DNA of 64,000 nucleotides, taken from contig NZ_WTYL01000002.1 in assembly GCF_009828115.1 (NCBI RefSeq), forward strand, positions 930,001-994,000, read 5' to 3'. The stretch comes from Allopontixanthobacter sediminis (GTDB taxonomy: Bacteria; Pseudomonadota; Alphaproteobacteria; Sphingomonadales; Sphingomonadaceae). A model generated the notes under the pieces. The model was not told the DNA's origin, made no database searches, and saw nothing but the letters and a program-made list of their open reading frames with translations. Positions 31,387 through 39,981 of the stretch are shown here, in pieces (positions within the stretch are counted from its first letter, which is position 1; every line of letters begins with the position of its first letter). The translations under genes were made by a program, and so were the position numbers.

Positions 31387-32972
31387 CAAGCAATCTTCGC
31401 CAATGTTTCAGAAATCTTGTTCTGTAGCGCGGCACTTTCTGCAAAATGCGATTCAAGGCGTTCAACAAGTCCCGCAAGCCGATCAGCAAACAATATGCCA
31501 TCATCTTCCGCCTCGATACCCTCGATGTAGCGCCCCGGTGTCAGGACATGGCCATGCTTGCGAACTTCTTCCAGCGTCGCTGACCGACAAAATCCCGGAA
31601 CGTCCTGATAATCGCCAAGGCCAGCCTCCGGCTTCGCCCGCCAGCGGTGATATGCGTCGGTGATCTTGGCAATGTCGTCTTCAGAAAACTCTCGCCTTGT
31701 ACGGTCCACCATGTAGCCTAGGTTTCGGGCGTCGATGAAAAGGAATTCCCCCTTGCGGTGACGGTGGCCATTGGCGCTCTTGTCGCGTGCCAAGAACCAC
31801 AGGCAGGCAGGAATCTGCGTAGAGTAGAATAGTTGGCCCGGCAGAGCGACCATGCAATCTACCACGTCCTTTTCGATCATGTCTTTACGGATGTCGCTCT
31901 CGCCCGATTGCTGCGACGACATAGAGCCATTGGCCAGCACCACGCCAGCAGTGCCGCGTGGAGCAAGATGATGGATGATATGCTGCAACCACGCGAAGTT
32001 GGCGTTGCCAGCCGGCGGCTGGCCAAATTGCCAGCGGACATCGCCTTCCAACTGCGGTTGCCACCATTCCGAGATATTGAACGGGGGGTTGGCCATCGCA
32101 TAATCGAATTTGAGTTGGGGGAATGCATCGTTGAGGAACGAGCCTTCATTGTTCCACTTGATATCTGCATCAATGCCCCGCACCGCTAGGTTCATCTTGC
32201 AGAGCTTCCAAGTCGTGTGATTGCGCTCCTGCCCGTAAATGGCAATATCGCTGCGGCGTCCTTGATGGCTTTCAATGAAGCGTTCGGACTGCACAAACAT
32301 GCCGCCGGACCCACAGCACGGATCGTAAACTCGACCATTATGCGGCTCCAGCATCTCAACGATGGTTTGAACGACCGATCTAGGCGTAAAGAACTCACCG
32401 CCGCGCCGCCCTTCAGCTCCTGCAAACTGGCTGATGAAATATTCATAGGCTCGGCCCAGCAAGTCGCGGGAGTTTTTGCCTGCGCCGTGCATCCCCACTG
32501 TCGAGAAAAGGTCAATCAATTCACCGAGCATTGTCTTGTCGAGTTGCGGGCGGCCATATTCCTTTGGCAGGACGTCCTTCAAAACTGACGCGTTGGCCCG
32601 CTCAATCGAATCCATTGCATTGTCGATTAGGCTGCCGATATCGCCTTCGCGCTCCTTTCCAGTATTTACGTCAACAAAGGTGATCTTCGGGCGTTTGGCA
32701 TTGGCCTGCAAATTATCCCACCGCGCCTCAGGCGGAACCCAAAACACATTAGCGGCCAGATATTCTTCTGCGTCCTCCGGGTCGGCATACTCCTCTTGCA
32801 GAAGCTTCTTGCGATGAAGCTCAAATGCCTCCGAGATATATTTGAGAAATATTAGACCCAGCGCGACATGTTTATACTCTGAGGGTTCAAGGTTGCCACG
32901 AAGCTTGTCTGCCGCCTTGAATAGCTCTGCCTCAAACTCAAGGTCACTGCCACTATTTCCCTGAGATGCCAT
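31386..32972 (-). CDS. hsdM: Type I restriction-modification DNA methyltransferase (M) subunit
   Basis: The 528-residue N6-adenine methyltransferase has the N-terminal HsdM helical domain (residues 8-130), the SAM-binding motif [10 protein letters not shown] near 219 and the catalytic ANPPFN near 294. It modifies adenines in the bipartite target defined by HsdS and protects host DNA. It is the first gene of the minus-strand operon hsdM-hsdS-SIR2-hsdR-mrr. The start is preceded by AGGGGAAG. About 200 bases upstream separate it from an IS3 remnant and should hold the promoter. Confidence 0.97.
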   Translation of the reverse strand: MASQGNSGSDLEFEAELFKAADKLRGNLEPSEYKHVALGLIFLKYISEAFELHRKKLLQEEYADPEDAEEYLAANVFWVPPEARWDNLQANAKRPKITFVDVNTGKEREGDIGSLIDNAMDSIERANASVLKDVLPKEYGRPQLDKTMLGELIDLFSTVGMHGAGKNSRDLLGRAYEYFISQFAGAEGRRGGEFFTPRSVVQTIVEMLEPHNGRVYDPCCGSGGMFVQSERFIESHQGRRSDIAIYGQERNHTTWKLCKMNLAVRGIDADIKWNNEGSFLNDAFPQLKFDYAMANPPFNISEWWQPQLEGDVRWQFGQPPAGNANFAWLQHIIHHLAPRGTAGVVLANGSMSSQQSGESDIRKDMIEKDVVDCMVALPGQLFYSTQIPACLWFLARDKSANGHRHRKGEFLFIDARNLGYMVDRTRREFSEDDIAKITDAYHRWRAKPEAGLGDYQDVPGFCRSATLEEVRKHGHVLTPGRYIEGIEAEDDGILFADRLAGLVERLESHFAESAALQNKISETLAKIA

Positions 32973-33191
32973 TGAATCACTTCCCCTTTAACATAGCTCT
33001 AGCGGGAAAGGAGGCAGCGCTGCAACGCCGATTGCTCCTACTTTGAAATGAGTTGCATGACCCAACGCAGGTTTATGTCAGTTGATATTCGAACCTGAAC
33101 TAAGCATGTTCCCCGTCAGCACCTATGGCACAAAATTGATGTTGTGATTTAAGGAGGATTTGGGTCTCGTCGTAGTGACGAATTAGCGAAG

Positions 33192-33530
33192 ATGAGATCC
33201 AAAACCTCGGAACTCAAAGCGAGTGCTAAGCGAGTAGCAAAAGACATCCGCCGAGCTATCAGGCACCACTTCGCAGCAGAGGACAGAATCAGGATCGTGC
33301 TGGAGGGCCTGCGCGGCAATGACAGCATCACCGAGCTGTGCCGCACGGAAGGCATCGCCCAGAGCCTATATTGCACCTGGTCGAAGGAGTTCATGGCGGC
33401 TGGCAAACGCCGACCGGCGGGGGATACCGCCCGTGCAGCGACAAGTGATGAGGTCAAGGATCTGCGACGAGAGTCGCACGATCTAAATAAATGCGTGGCC
33501 GACCTGACGCTGGAGAACCGTCTGCTCTAA
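33192..33530 (+). CDS. IS3-family transposase OrfA (remnant)
   Basis: The 112-residue product carries an HTH-type OrfA region (EDRIRIVLEGLRGNDSITELCRTEGIAQSLYCTWSKEFM) and a leucine-zipper-like C-terminal half (EVKDLRRESHDLNKCVADLTLENRLL). OrfA binds the IS ends. The downstream orfB is inactivated, so this copy cannot transpose by itself. Confidence 0.8.
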   Translation: MRSKTSELKASAKRVAKDIRRAIRHHFAAEDRIRIVLEGLRGNDSITELCRTEGIAQSLYCTWSKEFMAAGKRRPAGDTARAATSDEVKDLRRESHDLNKCVADLTLENRLL

Positions 33531-33562
33531 AGAAGCATGCTCGCGGATGAGGGAGACCAAAG

Positions 33563-33907
33563 ATGAGGTATCCTGCATTCGAGAAGCTGGAGATCATCCG
33601 CATCGTCGAGCTAGCGCATCTGCCCTCCAAGCAAACACTGTCCTAGCTCAGCATCGTTTGCCCGACCCTCTACCATTGGTATGATCGGTATCTCGCAGGC
33701 GGGCTTGTAGCGCTGGAGGGTCGGCCATCTGCGCCAAACAGGGTGTGGACTCGTATCCCGGCGCACATCCATGATCAGATCTTCGAACTGCCGCCAGAGC
33801 AGTCGGAGCTGCGTCCGCGCGAACCACCTGTACGGCCAATCGGCAGAAAACGCTACTTCGTGTCGGAAGCGACGGTTTACCGGCTGCTCATGGTGATAGC
33901 TCGTTAG
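33563..33907 (+). pseudogene. Truncated and stopped IS3-family OrfB
   Basis: A frame beginning MRYPAFEKLEIIRIVELAHLP is interrupted by TAG at 33644-33646. It then continues as ITCPTLYHWYDRYLAGGL-like sequence, recognisable as IS3 OrfB, and stops at 33905-33907. The whole DDE integrase core is missing, so the element is dead. It marks a past insertion between the hsd operon and the exported-protein genes. Confidence 0.85.
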
Positions 33908-34055
33908 AATTCGCCAACCTCAAGGCGAGCGCATAACACGCGGTTCCATTCAGCATGGCGATAGATCACGCTGTTCTCTGAAATCATATGCCGGTTTAAT
34001 CTACTCTCAATGTATTTCCTGCTTTACGTTCTTCATTGAAAATCAGGGGGATATT

Positions 34056-34574
34056 ATGATTCGGTTTGCAATAGGAACTGCGCTGCTCACGATTAGCGTC
34101 GCCGCATCAGCACAAGATACGCGCCCCGTCCTTTGGGATCAGGTTCGTGCAGGCATGACAGTTTCTGAAGTTCGCGCAGCGTATCCAGAACGCGGTGGCA
34201 AAGTGAAATGGCATAAGGCCAAGCAGACTGAAATTGAGGACGTCACAATCCTGGAAGGGTGCGAAGCTGAAGTCGAGATCCACCACGAAAGTGGGACTGT
34301 CGATGCTGTGAAGGTAAAAGGAAAAGGCTCCTTGGGGGGGCGTTGTTCCGATAAAGTTCTCGGGGCCCTTTCAGCAAAATATGGACAGCCTATGGTTCAG
34401 CGCGCCCGCGAACAATCTATCCTCGCCAGAGAAGGTGAAATCGTAGTGTGGAACAAGGATGGCATCACCATGCGGTTCAAACAGTTCACCAATGGCGCGT
34501 TCGGCGGAGCGGGCCTCGGGCAGTCGTCGTGGGAACTTGCCTATACTGCATCAGCAAGCGAGATCGCACTTTGA
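34056..34574 (+). CDS. Exported protein of unknown function
   Basis: The ATG follows a good ribosome site (AGGGGG). The 172-residue product has a signal peptide (MIRFAIGTALLTISVAASAQD, cleavage near 20). The mature part starts WDQVRAGMTVSEVRAAYP, a short pattern also seen in BamE/SmpA-like folds, but I cannot assign the family. Three exported or short proteins follow nearby in the island. Confidence 0.7.
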   Translation: MIRFAIGTALLTISVAASAQDTRPVLWDQVRAGMTVSEVRAAYPERGGKVKWHKAKQTEIEDVTILEGCEAEVEIHHESGTVDAVKVKGKGSLGGRCSDKVLGALSAKYGQPMVQRAREQSILAREGEIVVWNKDGITMRFKQFTNGAFGGAGLGQSSWELAYTASASEIAL

Positions 34575-34641
34575 GAATCTATTTGGGCTATTGCCCGCCC
34601 AAGCCGCGACGGGTCTTCTAAATTTTATTGGAGTTGTAACG

Positions 34642-34983
34642 TTGAAGCGTATGATCATTGCCTTTGCCGCTTTCCTCGCCCCCAGCTGCGCTACTGCGCC
34701 CGCAGGGAGCGCAGCCGGCATCAGGAACAACGATCCGGTTGTCCAGGTCGCAACGTCAAAATCTGCGGAAGAGCTCACTCGGTGCATGTCTCTGAAGTTT
34801 GTAGACATCTATGGTTCTCCAAACGTGATGCGCACGGAAACTGGTGCGACGATCATAGTTGGAGCCCCTCCAGAGATCGTAGTCGATGTAATTGATCGAT
34901 CTTTAGTTTCTCTCTTTATGGCAAAGAAGCTGTGGGGTAGCGTCGACGATAAATATCGGGCCGCGGTTCAAGCCTGCGCTTAA
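34642..34983 (+). CDS. Small exported protein, possibly a lipoprotein
   Basis: A TTG start at 34642 (or ATG 34651) gives about 113 residues with a hydrophobic leader ending LAPSCATAP, a possible lipobox. The mature part has a Cys near residue 52 and a hydrophobic stretch IVVDVIDRSLVSLF. The start lies 67 bases after the preceding exported-protein gene and may be co-transcribed with it. The family is not recognised. Confidence 0.5.
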   Translation: MKRMIIAFAAFLAPSCATAPAGSAAGIRNNDPVVQVATSKSAEELTRCMSLKFVDIYGSPNVMRTETGATIIVGAPPEIVVDVIDRSLVSLFMAKKLWGSVDDKYRAAVQACA

Positions 34984-35082
34984 TTTGGAGCATTCAATTT
35001 GGGCTGGTCTCGTGTTGAGTTGGAGATGGGGTAGCGAGGATCAGCAATCGACGAAGTTTCAATATCATCTCACTCCGGCAGG

Positions 35083-35505
35083 TTGGGGCGCGCGAAGCTT
35101 TTGCGCGATCCATTGCAAAGTTTCATTGCAGTAGGGAGCGCCGTATTGGACAAGCATCTTCGAAAACTTATGCATGAACGCCAAAATGCGAGGGCCAAGC
35201 TCACCGACGCACACAGGGCCATCATCGGATTCGTTGCGGAACAATTGTCGGATCAGATAGATCAACGGGCCGACGGGCTTCGGAAGGCTTACATCATTGG
35301 TCATCTAGCGGAAACGTTGGCTGGAAGTCCCGATTATGATCCCAAGAACGTTTCCGTAGATCAGTTCGTTCAATTCGTGCTTTCGAAGAAAGGCCACTCT
35401 GCGCGTGGCAATGGCTTGGATTATCGCACTAAAGAAGAGGAACGAGCCTACGGAAATGCTCGAGAAGCATGGTCATACGTTCTCAAAGAAGCACGGTTGC
35501 GATAA
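35083..35505 (+). CDS. Hypothetical protein
   Basis: The frame of 140 codons begins at TTG 35083; ATG 35173 is an alternative. The product is helical and charged (KHLRKLMHERQNARAKLTDAH, KAYIIGHLAETL), with no signal peptide. I cannot assign a family. No ribosome site is clear, so the exact start is uncertain. Confidence 0.4.
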   Translation: MGRAKLLRDPLQSFIAVGSAVLDKHLRKLMHERQNARAKLTDAHRAIIGFVAEQLSDQIDQRADGLRKAYIIGHLAETLAGSPDYDPKNVSVDQFVQFVLSKKGHSARGNGLDYRTKEEERAYGNAREAWSYVLKEARLR

Positions 35506-35739
35506 TCGCTCCACAGAACAGTGGCACAAACGCAGCAATTCTGTTGGCGGAGCGCGCGTATCAATCCTGAATAGCGCCCGCCCGGCAGTCATGAGCTGGT
35601 GCAGCTTATGAACGCCCTTTCGGACACTCCCGTCACAGATTGACCTAAGTGTTCTCTATTTGTCGGTTGCTTAGTGTCGCTGCGCCAACGAACCAGAAGG
35701 ATTTGGCTAGGTTGGAACTCTTGTTTGCCACCGCCACGG

Positions 35740-36204
35740 TTACTCCGGTCGGGCTGGATTTGTGCTGCTATACGTAAACCACGTAGTGACGTGGTCAGGA
35801 GGTGTGCACTTGTTTGCGATCAGTAGGGTTGTAATTCGATCCCCGGTTGCAAGGTATTCGGCGTCATCGCTTTCCATCCGCTCGCGCGCCAATTTTACCT
35901 TATCGGCTGAAGAAGGTCCGGACGAGGTTCTGCGGTTCGGAGTGCCTCCAAGCCCACGTAGCCGAGCTTCGGAAATGGCAAGTTCTCGCTCATACGGAGC
36001 CATCTGAGCTTGAGAATCTCGCTCCATTTTTAACATCCGTGCGTTAAGGTCATGGCTGAACGAAAACATCTTCTCGTTGCTGTCGAACTCCTGAGCTAAC
36101 TTTGTGCAGGCTGGGCTTGCCGTGGCCGATGTCTTGGATGCCGCAGCAGATGCCGGTGCGGACGGTGCTAGAAGCAATGCTCCAATAATAAGTAGAATTT
36201 TCAA
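35740..36204 (-). CDS. Exported protein of unknown function with a coiled-coil middle
   Basis: A TTG at 36204 preceded by AGGGAGC starts a 154-residue product with signal peptide LKILLIIGALLLAPSAPASAAAS. The mature part holds a Cys pair distant in sequence (ACTKLAQE near 34, ANKCTPPD near 132) and a charged helical segment (about 40-80). It resembles no family I can name. It is convergent with the plus-strand genes at 34-35.5 kb. Confidence 0.55.
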   Translation of the reverse strand: MKILLIIGALLLAPSAPASAAASKTSATASPACTKLAQEFDSNEKMFSFSHDLNARMLKMERDSQAQMAPYERELAISEARLRGLGGTPNRRTSSGPSSADKVKLARERMESDDAEYLATGDRITTLLIANKCTPPDHVTTWFTYSSTNPARPE

Positions 36205-36537
36205 ACTGATGCTCCCTACGATTTCCGTTGTGCTAGCATGAGCCGACGTTCGAATAAAGAGTCGAGCAATAGGCAAGACCAAGCATGTCTGTCACATGTC
36301 CACCCTGGTAGCCGCCGTTCCAGCCCCTTTGATACGATCCTCAAACCAGCCGTTGCCATCAAGCGCTCATCAATGTCCTGAGATAGGCCGTTTGCTGACA
36401 GTCAGCTTTCAGCTTGCCGAAGGTAAAAGCGGACTTTGCCAGATATCAACTGCCTGAGCTTAGCGCGCCGGACATCGAAAGCGGCATCGAAAGCTGCCCT
36501 GTGAGCGCTGCGATAGACTGTCCGTCTATACGGCGTA
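36205..36537. other. Intergenic region without a convincing gene
   Basis: The 333 bases between the exported-protein gene and the DUF1488-like gene contain only short open frames with poor starts. No terminator, tRNA or repeat was seen. Confidence 0.4.
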
Positions 36538-36915
36538 TTGCGGCACATAGTCTTGCTCGGCAGAATTGCCCCCGTGAACGTTCGGATCGTCAGCCCGGGA
36601 AACTTTGACCGGCACGAAGCCCAAGTGCGTTTTGTTGCAACCGTCGATAAGCGGCCCGTGCACATTACGATCACAACCTACGCCATAATTATCATCGGTG
36701 AAGCGCTCGGCATGGCGAGCGGCGATCGCCTCGTAACCTATGCAGCGAGCGGGCGGTTGCTAGTTGCCGTGGTGGCCGAAGTCATCCGTGCAGCCGTAGC
36801 GCCTCGCGATATCTACCTTGTGACCAAGGATGACGTGTTGACCGTCACCGGCAGAAGTCGTGAGGGGAACGATCATGCTCCCAAAAAAATGGACTGGCTA
36901 ATTGACTCGTTCTGA
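36538..36915 (+). CDS. DUF1488-like small protein
   Basis: The 125-codon frame holds VRFVATVDKRPVHITITTYAI, then AASGRLLVAVVAEVIRA and DIYLVTKDDV. This resembles the DUF1488 pattern of small cytosolic alphaproteobacterial proteins, whose function is not known. TTG 36538 and GTG 36574 are both possible starts and no strong ribosome site supports either. The HEPN-type gene begins 13 bases after its stop. Confidence 0.45.
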   Translation: MRHIVLLGRIAPVNVRIVSPGNFDRHEAQVRFVATVDKRPVHITITTYAIIIIGEALGMASGDRLVTYAASGRLLVAVVAEVIRAAVAPRDIYLVTKDDVLTVTGRSREGNDHAPKKMDWLIDSF

Positions 36916-36928
36916 GCTTGGATAGCGC

Positions 36929-38011
36929 ATGAGCAAGGAAAAGCCCGCCAAAGTTTTGCCCTTCGACGAGGGCGTAATCTTCGGTCAGATGGCCGATAGC
37001 GCTTTCGACTTTCTCGACCAAGCCGCAGCCGATCTGGAGAAGAAGCCGAAATACGCCGTGATTCACTTTGCGACGGCGATCGAATTGATCCTAAAAGCCC
37101 GGCTATTGAAGGAGCATTGGGCCTTAGTCGTCACAACAAGCGGGGATGCCGACCGGCACGCCTTTCAGAACGGCAGCGCCAAAACCGTCACCGTGGATCA
37201 GGCTATAAAGCGGCTCGAGCAGATTGCCGATCAGCACCTGCCAGCGGGAGCACCGGAAGCCTTCAAAGCGATCAGCACCCACCGCAACCGCATGATCCAT
37301 TTCTTTCATGAGGCTACGTCACGCGAGGCCGAGGAAACGGCACGAGCCAAGGTGACCGCGGAGCTGTTGCTGGGCTGGTACTATTTGCTGCGCATGTTCC
37401 GCACTTGGGAATCCGATTTTGTCGAATACCGACCACGCATCCAGCGGGTCGAATGGTGTATGCGCCGCCTGCGCGAATATCTTCAGGTGGTATTTGATAA
37501 GCTTCAACCGCAGCTTGTCGAATTGGCTGCGAAGGGTGCGACATTCCACGGCTGCGCGAGTTGCGGCTTTCCGAGTGCCCGCGTCGTCTACATTGATGAC
37601 GTGATTGACGACCTGAGTTGTGGTGTCTGCGGCTTGACAGATACGCTTGTGACGATGCCCTGCCCGCAGGAGGATTGCCAAGGGACGCTGCGCCTGACCG
37701 GCTACAACAATGCGGGCGATGCCTGCGATACCTGTAACCAACAAATCGAACGCAAGCATCTGGTCGCATTTCTAGACACGGAACATGAAGAGTATTTCGA
37801 ACTCACGGTCAAGAATTGCGGCCTCTGCACCAGCCCTGGCAGCGTCGTACCGCACAACGAACTATACGTCTGCGCGAACTGCTTAGCCCATGCAGAGCAA
37901 ATCCCGTCCTGCGAATGGTGCAGTGAGATGCAGCTCGGTTACGATCTTGAGTTCAGCTATTACAAGGGATGTGAGTTTTGCGACGGTAAAGGCGGCTGGG
38001 ATGCGGATTGA
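36929..38011 (+). CDS. HEPN-like RNase domain with a large zinc-ribbon C terminus
   Basis: In this 360-residue protein, residues 20-130 resemble a HEPN domain: helical, with HFATAIELILKARLL and the canonical R-x4-H motif RNRMIH at 119-124, the RNase active-site signature. The C-terminal 150 residues contain eight Cys pairs or clusters (CASC, CGVC, CDTC, CGLC, CANC, CEWC, CEFC and others), several zinc ribbons probably binding nucleic acid or a partner. The next gene also has a HEPN-like R-x4-H motif and starts 17 bases later. A two-protein conflict system is a reasonable inference. Confidence 0.75.
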   Translation: MSKEKPAKVLPFDEGVIFGQMADSAFDFLDQAAADLEKKPKYAVIHFATAIELILKARLLKEHWALVVTTSGDADRHAFQNGSAKTVTVDQAIKRLEQIADQHLPAGAPEAFKAISTHRNRMIHFFHEATSREAEETARAKVTAELLLGWYYLLRMFRTWESDFVEYRPRIQRVEWCMRRLREYLQVVFDKLQPQLVELAAKGATFHGCASCGFPSARVVYIDDVIDDLSCGVCGLTDTLVTMPCPQEDCQGTLRLTGYNNAGDACDTCNQQIERKHLVAFLDTEHEEYFELTVKNCGLCTSPGSVVPHNELYVCANCLAHAEQIPSCEWCSEMQLGYDLEFSYYKGCEFCDGKGGWDAD

Positions 38012-38027
38012 AGGGTCGAGGTAAGCG

Positions 38028-39389
38028 GTGGCCTCTAAAGCGGAACTTGCCTCCCTCATCATTGATGAGCTTCTCTTAGGACAGCGACCCGATCGAGTTG
38101 CTGAGCCGTTCCGACCTGAAGGCCCCTTTGACACGTCACCGCAACTGCCCGCCGGGAACGGTCGCTGGCTACCGTTTTCGCGAACGGGGCAAAAGCACAT
38201 CGACGCCTTCGCCAAGGTCGTCGTCGACAATGACCCGCGCATCGCCAAGTCGTTTGGCAAAACCGACGTGGCAAAGATCGTTGGGCGCGCTTTCGGTGCG
38301 GCCTTTGCGGGCGTCGACAACGACCTTGAACGTTTCGTAATCGATGAGCAGGTTTTTGCTGCGGCCTGCGACGAGTTGGCTTCGGCACTCAGCCCGGCCC
38401 AGACAACCGAAGATCTGATATTAGGATGCTGGGCCCTGACTGGCGTGGGCACGGAGGATCTTCGGATCGGCCCGGTCAGGTTTGTTGATCGCCGCATTTG
38501 GCTCGCTGAGATGGCGGCTGGCGGCGGGTTGAGCGCGACAAGCGCCCGTCGTATCCGCGCGCGATGGGATGGCCGTAGTATCCGGCCCCGCAAGCCGACG
38601 TCCGACACCGTGTGGGAGCGTGGCACCATCGCTACCGTGGGTGATACCGATACGGTCTGTGTCGTCGTGACAGCGGGAATGGCACACAAGGTGGCCGAGC
38701 AGAAAGGGTTGCTGGCCGCGCGGATCGCGCTTACGACCTTGGCGCTACATTGGGAGACGCCATCAAAGGCGCTGGATCGCATGGGCCTTCTGCATGACGG
38801 GCCGCTCTATCGACGCGAGTCGATCATCTTTACGGGCGACGGCCTTGTCCGCACCTCCACGGACTCTTCGGGCATCAAGGGCCATTTCATCACCGATGAA
38901 TGGCGGGAGATGCGTAAAACCATCGATTGGCTCTGGGGGCCGGTTGGTCAGGCCCTAGCGGCGTACGTGCAACCGTCGCAGAGTCCGGTCCGGCCTACGG
39001 TCATGAACGCACTATTCGCCGCGCTTTGGTGGTTCCATGAAGCCAGTCGTGAACGCTCGCCGCTTATCGCGATTGTCAAATACTTCGCATGCCTCGACGC
39101 TTTGACGGGAGGAAACGAAGATGCAGGCGTTCGCGACCTCATCAAAGCCCGTCTTGGCTTTAACCCGGATGACCCGCTCACCGAGAACGGGAAGACCGTC
39201 AAGCAAGCTGTGCGGGAAATGTATAGGGCCCGAAGTTTGACTATTCACGGCACTAACAGCTTGCTCGGGTACGATTGGGTGGATTCACGCGGCCTTGCAG
39301 AGAGCATTGCGTCACACTGCCTTCGATCATGTTGCGATTGGATTCATAGCAACCCGACGACGGATGACCTAGCGGCCCTTAGGCGATAA
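38028..39389 (+). CDS. Large protein with C-terminal Apea/HEPN-like domain
   Basis: The GTG start at 38028 follows GAGG and gives 453 residues. The last 130 residues look like an Apea-like HEPN domain: FACLDALTGG, LIKARLGFNPDD and YRARSLTIHG near 400, whose R-x4-H (RSLTIH) is the active-site signature. The N-terminal 300 residues show no domain I recognise. It lies immediately downstream of the HEPN/zinc-ribbon gene and is probably in the same operon. Apea-type HEPN proteins are found in defence loci as RNase effectors; the trigger here is unknown. Confidence 0.75.
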   Translation: MASKAELASLIIDELLLGQRPDRVAEPFRPEGPFDTSPQLPAGNGRWLPFSRTGQKHIDAFAKVVVDNDPRIAKSFGKTDVAKIVGRAFGAAFAGVDNDLERFVIDEQVFAAACDELASALSPAQTTEDLILGCWALTGVGTEDLRIGPVRFVDRRIWLAEMAAGGGLSATSARRIRARWDGRSIRPRKPTSDTVWERGTIATVGDTDTVCVVVTAGMAHKVAEQKGLLAARIALTTLALHWETPSKALDRMGLLHDGPLYRRESIIFTGDGLVRTSTDSSGIKGHFITDEWREMRKTIDWLWGPVGQALAAYVQPSQSPVRPTVMNALFAALWWFHEASRERSPLIAIVKYFACLDALTGGNEDAGVRDLIKARLGFNPDDPLTENGKTVKQAVREMYRARSLTIHGTNSLLGYDWVDSRGLAESIASHCLRSCCDWIHSNPTTDDLAALRR

Positions 39390-39637
39390 GGTCGATCGCT
39401 ACTCCCCTGGATCGTGCGCCAATCGGGTGTCGCGCACGTTTTCGATCCACTTGCACCATGGCAAAAGTCGCGACATATCGCTCCGGAAGGCGAAAGTCTT
39501 GCTCTCTACGCCCTCCCGTCGCACATCGTCATGGCTACTGGATAGCAGCCATCCAAGCCGGTTCTCCGTGACAGCTATTGTGATCGCTGCCTCGACCCGC
39601 CCGTGGATCCGTTCTGGAACTCTCGAAATAAGTTGCC

Positions 39638-39675
39638 CACATTAATCTATGTGCTATGTCACATTAAACAATGTG
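39638..39675. promoter_or_regulatory. Two 16-bp inverted repeats, probable operators of the HTH gene
   Basis: CACATTAATCTATGTG (39638-39653) and CACATTAAACAATGTG (39660-39675) share CACATTAA and ATGTG arms, and their centres are 22 bases apart, two helical turns. They lie 15-53 bases before the ATG of the HTH protein, a placement typical of autoregulation in restriction-modification control genes. Confidence 0.72.
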
Positions 39676-39690
39676 GGGCACTGCTGGGCG

Positions 39691-39981
39691 ATGCCGTATG
39701 CGGATTTTCTGACCGAATTGACGCGTGCCGGCCTCACAGTGCGCGGCTTTGCTGACTTGGTCGGAATGAACCCAAACTCGATCACTAACTATGCGCGTCA
39801 GGGCGAGCTCCCGGTTCACTTGGCATTTATAGCGGTGCTCGTTGCCGAACTTGCCGTGCATCGCCTAGACTATCGGAATGCTATGGCCAAAGTTCCGTTG
39901 GCACCGAAGAAGCCGCGCGGGGGCGCCCGAAGAGGGCATTTTGGCGGCGATCGCCAGGCCAGCCTGGACCTGCCGTCTTGA
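39691..39981 (+). CDS. Small HTH regulator of the downstream methyltransferase/nuclease
   Basis: The 96-residue protein (start ATG 39691; a longer frame upstream would overlap the operators) has an HTH of XRE/Cro-like type (VRGFADLVGMNPNSITNYARQGELP, about 14-40) and a basic C-terminal tail. Twin palindromes just upstream suggest autoregulation like that of R-M control proteins. Its stop overlaps the methyltransferase TTG start by four bases, so one transcript carries regulator, methyltransferase and nuclease. Confidence 0.75.
   Translation: MPYADFLTELTRAGLTVRGFADLVGMNPNSITNYARQGELPVHLAFIAVLVAELAVHRLDYRNAMAKVPLAPKKPRGGARRGHFGGDRQASLDLPS

Noticed and set aside
36402-36674. A 90-codon minus-strand frame at the start of the DUF1488-like gene
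   Set aside because: It overlaps the DUF1488-like frame, is basic and unstructured, and has no ribosome site.
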